64,000 nt of DNA from Rubrivivax sp. (GTDB lineage Bacteria; Pseudomonadota; Gammaproteobacteria; Burkholderiales; Burkholderiaceae_C). Where the stretch lies: contig JADCGP010000015.1 of assembly GCA_020248915.1 (NCBI GenBank), positions 62,001 through 126,000 on the forward strand, in the 5' to 3' direction. Of this stretch, positions 33,132 through 45,647 are shown piece by piece. The translations under genes and the position numbers were made by a program. Every line of letters starts with the position of its first letter. Within the stretch, counting starts at the first letter, position 1. The notes below the pieces were generated by a model. That model had not been told where the DNA came from, did not search any database, and worked only from the letters and a program-made list of their open reading frames with translations.

Positions 33132-35891
33132 ATGACCCGCTTCCTCCCGGCCCTGGCCGCCGGCCTCGCGAGCCTGGCCCTGTCGTTCGCCGCCCTCGCG
33201 CAGGGCCGGCCCGCGGCCGCGCTGCCCCCGGGCGTAAGCGCCGGCGCCAGCGTCGAGGGCATCGTCGAGTACCGGCTCGCCAACGGCCTGCAGCTGCTGC
33301 TCGCGCCCGACCCCAGCAAGCCGTCGACGACGGTCAACCTGACACTGCGCGTCGGCTCGCGCCACGAGGGCTATGGCGAGACCGGCATGGCGCACCTGCT
33401 GGAGCACCTGGTGTTCAAGGGCACGCCGACCACGCGCAACCCGTGGGCTGAGTTCACGCGCCGCGGCCTGCGCGCCAATGGCACGACGTGGCTGGACCGC
33501 ACGAACTACTTCGCCAGCTTCACCGCCAACGACGCGACGCTGGAGTGGTACGTCGGCTGGCTGGCCGACGCGATGGTCAACAGCTTCATCGCCCGCGAGG
33601 ACCTCGCCAGCGAGATGACCGTCGTGCGCAACGAGATGGAGATGGGCGAGAACAACGCCGGCCGCGTGCTGATGCAGCGCACGCTGGCCACGATGTACGA
33701 GTGGCACAACTACGGCAAGAGCACGATCGGCGCGCGCAGCGACGTCGAGAACGTCGACATCTCGCGGCTGCAGGCGTTCTACCGGCTGCATTACCAGCCC
33801 GACAACGCGACGCTGATCGTCGCCGGCCGCTTCGAGCCCGCCGCGGTGCTCGCGCGCGTGGCCGCCAGCTTCGGCGCGATCCCGCGGGCGCAGCGCGCGC
33901 TGCCCGCGACCTACACGCTCGACCCCGCCCAGGACGGCGAGCGGCAGGTCACGGTGCGCCGCACCGGCGGGGCGCCGTTCGTGATGATGGCGCACCACGT
34001 GCCGCCCGGCGCGCATCCCGACTTCGCCGCAGTCACGCTGCTGGCCCAGGTGCTGGGCGACACGCCGGGCGGGCGCCTGCACAAGGCGCTGGTCGAGCAG
34101 CGGCTGGCGGCGGGCGCCTTCGGCTTCGCCCTGCCGCTGGCCGAGCCGGGCGTGATGCTGGTGGGCGCGCAGCTCGCGCCCGACCAGGACATCGACCGCG
34201 CCCGCGCCGCGATGGCGGCGCTGCTGGACGGCATCGCGCAGCAGCCGATCACGGCCGAGGAGCTGGAGCGCGCACGCCGCCAGTGGCTCAACTCGTGGGA
34301 GCAGGGCTTCGCCGATCCGGAGGTGGTCGGCGTCGCGCTGAGCGAGGCGATCGCGCTCGGCGACTGGCGCTTGTACTTCCTGCAGCGCGACCAGGTCCGG
34401 CGCGTGACGCTGGCCGACATCCAGCGCGTGGCCGTCGAGCGGCTGCGTCCGGACAACCGCACGGTCGGCCTGTACCGCCCGGTGACCGAGCCCCAGCGCG
34501 CCCCGGCGCCGGCGCGCGCGGACGTGGCCGCGCTGCTGCGCGACTTCAAGGGCGACGCCGACGTCGCGCAGGCCGAGGTCTTCGAGGCCACGCCGGCCAA
34601 CCTCGAGCGGCGCATCCAGCGCGGCCGGCTCGCCGGCGGGCTGGCCGTCGCGCTGCTCCCCAAGGGCACGCGCGGGCGCGCGGTGCAGGCGCGGCTGCAA
34701 CTGCACTTCGGCGACGAGAAGTCGCTGCAGGGCCAGGAGACGGTGGCCGCCGCGGCCGCCGGCCTGCTCGACAAGGGCGCCGAGGGCCTGAGCCGCCAGC
34801 AGATCGCCGACCGGTTCGACGCCTTGCGCGCCCAGGTCGGCTTCGCGTCGCGCGACCAGACGCTGACGGTGACGATCGAGACCGTGCGCGAGCACCTGCC
34901 GGCCACGATCGAGCTCGTCGGCCGGCTGGTGCGCACGCCCACGTTCCCCGACGACGCCCTCGAGGAGATGCGACGGCGCGCGCTGGCGAGCCTGGCCGAG
35001 AGCCGGCGCGAGCCCGAGGAGGTGGCGGCCAACGCGATCGACCGGCTGGGCAACCCGTACCCGCGCGGCGACCTGCGGTACGCGCCCAGCTTCGAGGAGC
35101 AGGAGGCCGACCTGAAGGCCGTCGGGACGGCGCAGGTGCGCGCCTTCCACCGCCGCTTCTTCAGCGCGGCCAAGGGCGAGTTCGCCGCCGTCGGCGACCT
35201 CGACGCGGCCGCGGTCACGCGCGCTCTGGAAGCCGCGTTCGGCAGCTGGAGCGGCCCGGCCGGCGGCGCGCAGCCCTGGATGCGCCTGCCGCGACCGCTG
35301 TACCCGGTGCCTGCCGTGCGGCTGATGCTGCCGGTGCCCGACAAGCAGAACGCGGTGCTGCACGCGGTGCTGCCGATGGCGCTGTCGGACAACCACGCCG
35401 ACTTCGTGCCGGTGATGCTGGCCAACCACATCCTCGGCGCCGGCGGCAGCTCGCGGCTGTGGAAGCGGATCCGCGAGACCGAGGGCCTGAGCTACGACGT
35501 GGGCAGCCGTCTGCTGTGGAGCAGCACCGACGAGAACACGCCGTGGGTGTCCACCGCCATCTTCGCCCCGGCCAACCAGCCGCGCGTGGAGCGGGCCTGG
35601 CGCGAGGAGCTCGAGCGCAGCGTGCGCGAGGGCTTCACCGCGGCCGAGCTCGAGGAGGCCCGCAGCAGCCTGCTGAACTTCCGGCGCCTGGCGCGGGCGC
35701 AGGACGCCGGCGTGGCGGCCTCCGCCGCGGGCCAGCTGCACCTGGGCCGCACCTTCGCGCTGACGCAGCAGGTCGACGAGCGGATCGCCGCGGCGACGCT
35801 CGAGCAGGTCAACGCCGCGTGGCGCCGCCACTTCGACCCGGCGCGCATCGCGGCGGCCTGGAGCGGGGACTTCGGGCGCAACGCGCCCTGA
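33132..35891 (+). CDS. Secreted M16 (pitrilysin) family zinc metallopeptidase
   Basis: The 919-residue protein begins with a signal peptide (MTRFLPALAAGLASLALSFAALAQG). It carries the inverted zinc motif HLLEH near residue 87 (GMAHLLEHLVFKGTPT) and the distal glutamate in VVRNEMEMGENNAG. A second pair of M16-like domains (about 490-900) lacks the motif (AAAAAGLLDKGAEGLSRQQI), as usual for the non-catalytic half. It should degrade small peptides in the periplasm. The ATG at 33132 begins the signal peptide, and the EamA transporter gene follows after 12 bases. Confidence 0.93.
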   Translation: MTRFLPALAAGLASLALSFAALAQGRPAAALPPGVSAGASVEGIVEYRLANGLQLLLAPDPSKPSTTVNLTLRVGSRHEGYGETGMAHLLEHLVFKGTPTTRNPWAEFTRRGLRANGTTWLDRTNYFASFTANDATLEWYVGWLADAMVNSFIAREDLASEMTVVRNEMEMGENNAGRVLMQRTLATMYEWHNYGKSTIGARSDVENVDISRLQAFYRLHYQPDNATLIVAGRFEPAAVLARVAASFGAIPRAQRALPATYTLDPAQDGERQVTVRRTGGAPFVMMAHHVPPGAHPDFAAVTLLAQVLGDTPGGRLHKALVEQRLAAGAFGFALPLAEPGVMLVGAQLAPDQDIDRARAAMAALLDGIAQQPITAEELERARRQWLNSWEQGFADPEVVGVALSEAIALGDWRLYFLQRDQVRRVTLADIQRVAVERLRPDNRTVGLYRPVTEPQRAPAPARADVAALLRDFKGDADVAQAEVFEATPANLERRIQRGRLAGGLAVALLPKGTRGRAVQARLQLHFGDEKSLQGQETVAAAAAGLLDKGAEGLSRQQIADRFDALRAQVGFASRDQTLTVTIETVREHLPATIELVGRLVRTPTFPDDALEEMRRRALASLAESRREPEEVAANAIDRLGNPYPRGDLRYAPSFEEQEADLKAVGTAQVRAFHRRFFSAAKGEFAAVGDLDAAAVTRALEAAFGSWSGPAGGAQPWMRLPRPLYPVPAVRLMLPVPDKQNAVLHAVLPMALSDNHADFVPVMLANHILGAGGSSRLWKRIRETEGLSYDVGSRLLWSSTDENTPWVSTAIFAPANQPRVERAWREELERSVREGFTAAELEEARSSLLNFRRLARAQDAGVAASAAGQLHLGRTFALTQQVDERIAAATLEQVNAAWRRHFDPARIAAAWSGDFGRNAP

Positions 35892-35903
35892 AGCGGGGCC
35901 GCG

Positions 35904-36803
35904 ATGCCTGCCGCGGCCTCTCGCGCCGCCTTCGCGACGCTGTTGCTGATCGCGCTGATGATGGGCGCCAACCACGTGGCGGCGCGGCTGGCGTTCGACC
36001 ACGGGCTGGACGTCACCACCGCGGTGGCGGTGCGCAGCGGCGTGACGGCGCTGGCGGTGGGTGGGCTGCTGCTGGCGGCCCAGGCCTCGTGGCAGCTCGG
36101 CCCGCGCGAGCGGCGTGCGATGCCGCTGATCGGGCTGCTGATCGCGGCGCAGAGCTTCTGCCTGTACTCGGCGGTGGCGCGGCTGCCAGTGGCGCTGGCG
36201 CTGCTGGCCTTCAACACCTACCCGCTGTGGACCGCGCTGGCGGCGCGGCTGCTGTACGGCCACCGCGCCGAGCGCCGCGTGCTGCTGGCGATGCCGGTGC
36301 TGCTGGCGGGTCTGGCGCTGGCGCTCGACGTCTCGGGGGCGGTCTCGGGCCTGGGCCTGGAAGCGCACTGGCAGCGCATCGGCGCCGGAGTGGCCTTCGG
36401 GCTGGCCGCTGCCGCGATCTTCGGCGTGGCCCTGGTGCTGACGCAGCACGAGGCGGGGCGGCTGGACGGCCGGCTGCGCACCGCGCTGACGATGGCCATC
36501 GTGGCGCTGCTGGCCGGCGTGGCGATCGTGCTGCAGGGCGGGCCGCGGCTGCCCACCGCACCGGCGGGCTGGGTCGGCCTGTGTGCGCTGACGCTGCTGT
36601 ACGGCACCGCGTTCACGATCATGTTCACCGTGCTGCCGCGGCTGGGCGTGGTGGGCAGCTCGCCGATCATGAACGTCGAGCCAATCTTCGCGCTGGTGCT
36701 CGCCTGGGCGGTGCTCGGGCAGGCGATCGCGCCGCTGCAGGTGGCCGGCGGCCTGGTCGTCGTGGCCACGGTGATGGTGCTCGGGTTGCGCCGCGCGTCC
36801 TGA
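35904..36803 (+). CDS. EamA-type drug/metabolite transporter (DMT superfamily)
   Basis: The 299-residue protein has ten predicted membrane helices in two EamA repeats (first starting FATLLLIALMMGANHVAARLAFDHGLD, second ending SPIMNVEPIFALVLAWAVLGQAIAPLQVAGG). Such proteins export amino acids or other metabolites. It lies between the M16 peptidase and a LysE exporter on the same strand; export of peptide breakdown products is possible but speculative. Confidence 0.88.
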   Translation: MPAAASRAAFATLLLIALMMGANHVAARLAFDHGLDVTTAVAVRSGVTALAVGGLLLAAQASWQLGPRERRAMPLIGLLIAAQSFCLYSAVARLPVALALLAFNTYPLWTALAARLLYGHRAERRVLLAMPVLLAGLALALDVSGAVSGLGLEAHWQRIGAGVAFGLAAAAIFGVALVLTQHEAGRLDGRLRTALTMAIVALLAGVAIVLQGGPRLPTAPAGWVGLCALTLLYGTAFTIMFTVLPRLGVVGSSPIMNVEPIFALVLAWAVLGQAIAPLQVAGGLVVVATVMVLGLRRAS

Positions 36804-36837
36804 GCCGGCACGAGGCAGCACCGGAGGCAGGCCGGCA

Positions 36838-37455
36838 ATGGCGCTCGACACCTGGCTGATCTACCTCGTGGCGGCGATCGGCCTGTCGCTGTCGCCGGGG
36901 CCCAACGGGCTGCTCGCGCTGACCCACGGCGCGCTGCACGGCGCACGGATGACGCTGTGGACGGTGGCCGGCGGCACGCTCGGCTTCGTCGCGCTGATCG
37001 GCCTGTCGATGTTCGGCATCGGCGCGCTGCTGGCCAGTTCCGCAGGCTGGCTCACGCTGCTCAAGTGGCTGGGCGGTGCCTACCTGGTCTGGCTGGGCGT
37101 GCAGGTCTGGCGCTCGCCGCCGATCGAGCTCGACCCGGCCGCGCTGCGCGAGGTCGGCGCCGTGCGCGGCATCGTGCTGTTCCGCCAGGGGCTGCTGTCG
37201 GCGCTGACGAACCCGAAGGCGCTGCTGTTCTTCGTCGCCTTCCTGCCGCAGTTCGTGGACCCGCGGCGCGACCTGGTGCTGCAGTTCGCCGTGATGGCGG
37301 GCACCTTCGCCGCCATCGAGATCGCAACAGAGGTGTTCATTGCTGCCGGCGCGCAGCGCCTGCGGCCCTGGCTCGAGCGCGTCGGCCGCCGCTTCAACCA
37401 GGCCTGCGGCGGCCTGTTCGTGCTGATCGGCGCGGCGCTGCCGCTGCGGGGCTGA
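36838..37455 (+). CDS. LysE/RhtB-family amino acid exporter
   Basis: The 205-residue protein has about six membrane helices and the family signatures IGLSLSPGPNGLLALTHGALHG and WLGGAYLVWLGVQVWRS ... FRQGLLSALTNPKALLFFVAFLPQFVDP. It exports amino acids or homoserine lactone-like compounds. It starts 34 bases after the EamA gene, probably in one operon. Confidence 0.93.
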   Translation: MALDTWLIYLVAAIGLSLSPGPNGLLALTHGALHGARMTLWTVAGGTLGFVALIGLSMFGIGALLASSAGWLTLLKWLGGAYLVWLGVQVWRSPPIELDPAALREVGAVRGIVLFRQGLLSALTNPKALLFFVAFLPQFVDPRRDLVLQFAVMAGTFAAIEIATEVFIAAGAQRLRPWLERVGRRFNQACGGLFVLIGAALPLRG

Positions 37456-37509
37456 GAGGGCTAGAGGGCGAGAGGGCGACAGGGTAAGGGGCCGCGCCGG
37501 CGCCGCTCG

Positions 37510-38811
37510 TCAGTTGCGCATCTGCTCGGGCAGGAAGGTGACGATCTGCGGGAAAAACCAGATCAGCGCCACCGCCACCACCATCAGGAAGAAGAAGGGC
37601 AGCGTGACCTTGGCGATCCAGCCGATCTCGCGCCTTGTCATGCCCTGCAGCACGAACAGGTTGAAGCCCACCGGCGGCGTGATCTGTGCCATCTCGACGA
37701 CGAGCACGATGAAGATGCCGAACCAGACCGGGTCGATGCCGGCCTTCTGGATCGTCGGCATCAGCACGCCGATGGTGAGCACCACCATGCTGATGCCGTC
37801 GAGGAAGCAGCCGAGGACGACGTAGAAGACCATCAGCGCCAGCAGCAGCTGGAACTGCGACAGTCCGAGCGAGGCGATCCACTCGGCCAGGTGCCGCGGC
37901 AGGCCGATGTAGCCCATGGCCAGCGTCAGGAAGGCCGCGCCAGCCAGGATCATCGCGATCATGCAGTACAGGCGCGTGCCGCCGAGCAGGCTGTCACGGA
38001 AGGTCTGCCAGTTCAGCGAGCCCTGCGCCGCGGAGATGACGAGCGCTCCCACCACGCCCACCGCGGCGGCCTCGGTGGCGGTGGCGATGCCGCTGTAGAT
38101 GCTGCCCAGCACGGCCACGATCAGCAGCACCACCGGGATCAGGTGGCGCGACTCGCGCAGCTTGGCGCCGAACGACAGCTTCGCGTCGGCCGGCGGCACC
38201 AGCGACGGGTTGCGCAGCGCCCAGGCCGCGAGGTAGCCCGAGAACAGCAGCGCCAGCATGATGCCCGGCAGCACGCCGGCGATGAACAGCTGCGCGATCG
38301 ACACCTCGGCCGCGACACCGTAGACGATCATGATGATCGAGGGCGGGATCAGCAGGCCCAGCGTGCCGGCGCCGGCCAGAGAGCCGATGCTGATGCCGTC
38401 GGGGTAGCCGCGCTTGGCGAGCTCGGGCAGGCTCATCTTGCCGATCGTCGCGCAGGTCGCCGCGCTCGAGCCAGACACCGCGGCGAAGATCGCGCAGCCG
38501 GCGACGTTGACGTGCAGCAGGCGCCCGGGCAGCGACTGCATCCAGGGCGCCAGGCCGCGGAACATGTCCTGGCTGAGCCGGGTGCGGAACAGGATCTCGC
38601 CCATCCACACGAACAGCGGCAGCGCGGTCAGCGTCCAGCTCGAGGCGCTGCCCCAGATGGTGACCGCCATCGCGTCGCCGGCCGGGCGGCTCGAGAACAG
38701 CGTCATGCCGAGCCAGGCCACACCGGCCAGCGTCAGGCCGATCCACACGCCCGAGGCGAGGATCAGGAACAGCGCCGCGATCAGCAGCAGCGAGATGCCC
38801 AGGTCACCCAT
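37510..38811 (-). CDS. dctM: TRAP transporter large permease, DctM-like
   Basis: The 433-residue membrane protein has about twelve helices and the DctM signatures: RLLHVNVAGCAIFAAVSGSSAATCATIGKMSLPELAKRGYPDGISIGSLAGAGTLGLLIPPSIIMIVYG near residues 95-165, and LTIGVLMPTIQKAGIDPVWFGI near the end. It moves the substrate with Na+ together with DctQ and the binding protein. It is the last gene of dctP-dctQ-dctM, read away from the MarR-like regulator. Confidence 0.94.
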   Translation of the reverse strand: MGDLGISLLLIAALFLILASGVWIGLTLAGVAWLGMTLFSSRPAGDAMAVTIWGSASSWTLTALPLFVWMGEILFRTRLSQDMFRGLAPWMQSLPGRLLHVNVAGCAIFAAVSGSSAATCATIGKMSLPELAKRGYPDGISIGSLAGAGTLGLLIPPSIIMIVYGVAAEVSIAQLFIAGVLPGIMLALLFSGYLAAWALRNPSLVPPADAKLSFGAKLRESRHLIPVVLLIVAVLGSIYSGIATATEAAAVGVVGALVISAAQGSLNWQTFRDSLLGGTRLYCMIAMILAGAAFLTLAMGYIGLPRHLAEWIASLGLSQFQLLLALMVFYVVLGCFLDGISMVVLTIGVLMPTIQKAGIDPVWFGIFIVLVVEMAQITPPVGFNLFVLQGMTRREIGWIAKVTLPFFFLMVVAVALIWFFPQIVTFLPEQMRN

Positions 38812-38844
38812 CGCACGCCTCTCGTCGCCTTCTCGTCGCCCGCG

Positions 38845-39354
38845 TCACTCGTTGTGCGAGGCTTCGTCGCTGACCACCGCGACGCGCTGGCCACGCAGCT
38901 CGAGCACCAGCTCGTCGACGAAGGCCACCAGCAGGATCAGCGTGCCGGCCGCCATGGCCAGCTGCGGGATCCACAGCGGCGTGGCGTCGGTGCCGGTGGA
39001 GATGTCGTTGAACTGGCGCGACTGCCACACCAGCCGCACGGCGAAGAAGGCGAACAGGCCCGACAGCGCCACCGCGGCGGCCAGCGCCCAGACCTCGAGC
39101 GCCTTCTTCGCCCGCACGCCCAGGTACTGCAGCAGCAGCGTGACGCGGATGTGGTCGCCACGCTTGAGCGTGTGGGCCAGCGCCAGGAAGCCGGCCGCGG
39201 CCATCAGGTAGCCGGCGTAGGCGTCGGTGCCGGGCAGGTGGAAGTGCAGCTCGCGGCCGAGGATGCCGAGCAGCACCATCGCGAGCAGGCCCACCATCGC
39301 GAGCGCCGCCAGCCAGGCGGCGCCGTCGTAAAGCGCGTCGAGCAGCCTGCGCAT
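38845..39354 (-). CDS. dctQ: TRAP transporter small permease, DctQ-like
   Basis: The 169-residue protein has four membrane helices (AMVGLLAMVLLGILGRELHFHLPGTDAYAGYLMAAAGFLALAHTLKRGDHIRVTLLLQYL contains helices 1-2 and the conserved polar loop). It joins DctM in the membrane and is required for TRAP transport. Its gene starts 39 bases after dctP and ends 33 bases before dctM. Confidence 0.92.
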   Translation of the reverse strand: MRRLLDALYDGAAWLAALAMVGLLAMVLLGILGRELHFHLPGTDAYAGYLMAAAGFLALAHTLKRGDHIRVTLLLQYLGVRAKKALEVWALAAAVALSGLFAFFAVRLVWQSRQFNDISTGTDATPLWIPQLAMAAGTLILLVAFVDELVLELRGQRVAVVSDEASHNE

Positions 39355-39393
39355 CGCGAGGGGCTTTGCAGTCGGTGCGCAGGCCGGGGGTGG

Positions 39394-40389
39394 CTACTTC
39401 AGGAAGGCGTCGACCAGCTGCTTGCCCTCGGGTCCGGCCTTGTCGAGCCATTCCTTCAGCAGCGTCTCGCCCACCTTCTTCATGTCGGCGGTGAGCTGCG
39501 GGCTCGGCGGCAGGATCTGCATGCCGCCGCCCTTCAGCCGGTCAAGGCTCTCGGTGTTGGCGCGCCGGCTGGCGGCCAGGCCGCGCACCTCGGCGTCGGC
39601 AGCGGCCTTCATCACCGCGGCCTTGGTCGGCGCGTCGAGCGCGTCGAACGCGGCCCGGTTGACGATGACGGCGTTCTTGGGCAGCCAGGCCTGGGTGTCG
39701 TACCAGAACTTGACGTGCTCGTGCAGCTTGGCGTCCCAGCCGGTGGAGCCGCTGCTCATCATGCTCTCGACCACGCCGGTGGCGAAGGCCTGGCTCACCT
39801 CGGCGGCCTGGATCGTGACCGGCTGCGCCCCGACGAGCTCGGCGATGCGCGCGGTGGCCGGGCTGTAGGCGCGCCACTTGATGCCCCGCAGGTCGGCCGC
39901 GCTGGCCAGAGGCCTCTTGCTGTAGATGCCCTGCGGCGGCCAGGGCACCGCGTACAGCACCATCATCCCCTGCTCGGCGAGCTTCTTCTCGAGCAGCGGC
40001 TTCTGCACGCGCCACAGCTTGGCAGCCTCGTCGTAGCTGTCGGCCAGGAAGGGGATGCCGTCGGCACCGAAGATCTGCCACTCGTTCTGGAAGTTGACGA
40101 GCAGGATCTCGCCGATCTGCGCCTGGCCGCCCTGCACCGCGCGCTTGATCTCGGGCGCCTTGAACAGACTGGCGTTGGCGTGGACCGTGATCTTCAGCTT
40201 GCCGCCGCTGGCCTTGTCGATGTCGTCGGCGAACTGCTGTAGGTTGACGGTGTGGAAGTTGGTGGCCGGGTAGGCGGCGGGCAGGTCCCACTTGGTCTGC
40301 GCGAGCGCAGGCGCGGCGGCCAGCACCGACGCGACGGCCAGCGCAGCCGTCAGGGCGGTGGAGGCGAGCAGGGAACGGATCGGACGCAT
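39394..40389 (-). CDS. dctP: TRAP transporter periplasmic binding protein, DctP-like
   Basis: The 331-residue protein begins MRPIRSLLASTALTAALAVASVLAAAPALAQT, a signal peptide. Family features follow: YPATNFHTVNLQQFADDIDKASGGKLKITVHANASLFKAPEIKRAVQGGQAQIGEILL, IPFLADSYDEAAKLW, and the carboxylate-binding arginine region GIKWRAYSPATARIAELVGAQPV. The ATG at 40389 is chosen because the upstream ORF extension is not signal-like. The ligand is probably an organic anion linked to the divergent racemase/oxoprolinase genes. Confidence 0.93.
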   Translation of the reverse strand: MRPIRSLLASTALTAALAVASVLAAAPALAQTKWDLPAAYPATNFHTVNLQQFADDIDKASGGKLKITVHANASLFKAPEIKRAVQGGQAQIGEILLVNFQNEWQIFGADGIPFLADSYDEAAKLWRVQKPLLEKKLAEQGMMVLYAVPWPPQGIYSKRPLASAADLRGIKWRAYSPATARIAELVGAQPVTIQAAEVSQAFATGVVESMMSSGSTGWDAKLHEHVKFWYDTQAWLPKNAVIVNRAAFDALDAPTKAAVMKAAADAEVRGLAASRRANTESLDRLKGGGMQILPPSPQLTADMKKVGETLLKEWLDKAGPEGKQLVDAFLK

Positions 40390-40510
40390 GGGCACTCCTG
40401 GCGAGGGCGGTGGATCCCGGCGGGCGGGGGTGAGGGGGCGGCGAACCGCGAGCATCGGGCGTGCCGGCCGTGCGGCCGATCGGGGTTTGCCGCAGGGCTG
40501 GCTCGACTGC

Positions 40511-40551
40511 GTTGAAGTCTAGAAACTTTGTCTATAAAGTGTCAACGTTTC
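40511..40551 (+). promoter_or_regulatory. Promoter with nested inverted repeats ahead of the MarR-like gene
   Basis: TTGAAG (40512-40517) and TATAAA (40533-40538) resemble -35 and -10 boxes, though the 15-base spacing is short. Overlapping them are ACTTTGTCTATAAAGT (5-base arms, 40525-40540), GTTGA/TCAAC (40511-40515 and 40542-40546) and GAAAC/GTTTC (40522-40526 and 40547-40551). The symmetric arrangement suggests an operator for the MarR-like protein covering its own promoter, and perhaps the divergent dctPQM promoter. Confidence 0.5.
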
Positions 40552-40563
40552 TTCGAGGATTCA

Positions 40564-41193
40564 GTGAAAACACCGAGGCCCCGCAAGGCTGCCCCCGCGC
40601 ACACCGCGCCGCATCCCGCCCCGCGCCCGGCGCGGCAGGAGTCCACTCCGCAACCGGTGCCGGCGGGTGTCTCCCCGCGCGCGCCCGCTGCCAGCCGGCC
40701 GCCGGGCATCGTCTCGTCGTCGCACCTCGTCTCGCCGCAGAGCGTGGAGCTGTCGGAGTTCGAGTTCGGGCTGATCGTGGCCTGGAACGCGTTCTCGCGC
40801 TGGGCCGTGCGCTGCATGGCCGCCGCCGGCTGCCCCGACCTGACGATCACCGACGTGCTGCTGCTGCACCACATCAACCACCGCGCGCGCAACAAGAAGC
40901 TGGCCGACATCTGCTTCGTGCTGAACTACGAGGACACCCACGTCGTCGCGTACTCGCTGAAGAAGCTGATGGCGGCCGGCCTGGCGCAGGCCGGCAAGGT
41001 GGGCAAGGAGGTCTTCTACAGCCCCACCGAGCGGGGCGAGGCCTTCGTGCAGCAGTACCGCGCCGTGCGCGAGGAGTGCCTGGTGAAGAGCCTGGACACG
41101 GAGCTCAACGCCGACATCGGCGAGCTGGCGCGGCTGCTGCGCACGATGAGCGGCATGTACGACCAGGCGGCACGCGCCGCCACGTCGCTGTGA
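40564..41193 (+). CDS. MarR-like winged-helix transcriptional regulator
   Basis: The 209-residue protein has a proline-rich N-terminal arm (about 55 residues) followed by a winged-helix domain ([68 protein letters not shown]). The GTG at 40564 is chosen because CGAGGA lies six bases upstream; the ORF-track TTG at 40528 is inside the inverted repeats of the promoter. Its stop overlaps the racemase start (GTGA). It probably controls this operon and the divergent TRAP genes. Confidence 0.82.
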   Translation: MKTPRPRKAAPAHTAPHPAPRPARQESTPQPVPAGVSPRAPAASRPPGIVSSSHLVSPQSVELSEFEFGLIVAWNAFSRWAVRCMAAAGCPDLTITDVLLLHHINHRARNKKLADICFVLNYEDTHVVAYSLKKLMAAGLAQAGKVGKEVFYSPTERGEAFVQQYRAVREECLVKSLDTELNADIGELARLLRTMSGMYDQAARAATSL

Positions 41194-41866
41194 CCGACGC
41201 GGCGCCGGCCGCGGCCGGCGCGCCGGGGCGGCTCGGCATCCTGATGCTCGACACGCGCTTCCCGCGCCCGGCGGGCGACGTCGGCAACCCGGCCAGCTGG
41301 CCGATGCCGGTGCGCTACCGCGTGGTTGCCGGTGCCTCCCCGCGGCGCGTGGTGCAGCAGGCCGACCGCACGCTGCTCGCCCCCTTCGTCGAGGCCGGGC
41401 GCGCGCTGGCCGCCGAGGGCGCGCGCGCGCTGGCCACCAGCTGCGGCTTCCTGGTGCGGTGGCAGCGCGAGCTGCAGGACGCGCTGTCCGTGCCGGTCTG
41501 GACCTCGAGCCTGCTCGCGCTCCCCGCGCTGCTCCGGCCCGGCGTGCTGACGGTCGATGCGACCAGCCTCGGCGCGGCCGAGCTGGCTGCGGCCGGCGCT
41601 GCGGCCGACACGCCGGTGGAGGGCCTGGCGGCCGACAGCCACCTGCGCCGCGTGCTGCTCGAGAACCTGCCCGCGCTGGACTTCGCCCGCGCCGAGGCCG
41701 ACACGGTGGCTGCGGCGCAGCGGCTGGTCGCGCGCGCACCCGCGGTGGCGGCGATCGTGTTCGAGTGCACCAACCTGCCCCCCTATGCCGCCGCGGTGCG
41801 GCGCGCCACCGGCCGCCCCGTGCACCACCTGACGACGCTCGTGACCGAGCGCTGGAGAACGCTGCA

Positions 41867-41870
<4 letters not shown>
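41190..41870 (+). CDS. Aspartate/glutamate/hydantoin racemase family protein
   Basis: The 226-residue protein has the two catalytic cysteines of the PLP-independent racemase family: [13 protein letters not shown] (near residue 85) and [14 protein letters not shown] (near 193). It starts at a GTG overlapping the regulator stop and ends in an ATGA overlap with the oxoprolinase gene, so all three are coupled. Beside a HyuA-HyuB enzyme, racemisation of a hydantoin, oxoproline or related amino acid is the likeliest role; a decarboxylase of the same fold cannot be excluded. Confidence 0.82.
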
Positions 41871-45580
<3,710 letters not shown>

Positions 45581-45647
45581 GAGGCCGGCAGGCCGAGAGC
45601 CCCAGGGACCGACCGACCGGGCGGACCCGGCCGCGGCGCGCGGCGCG

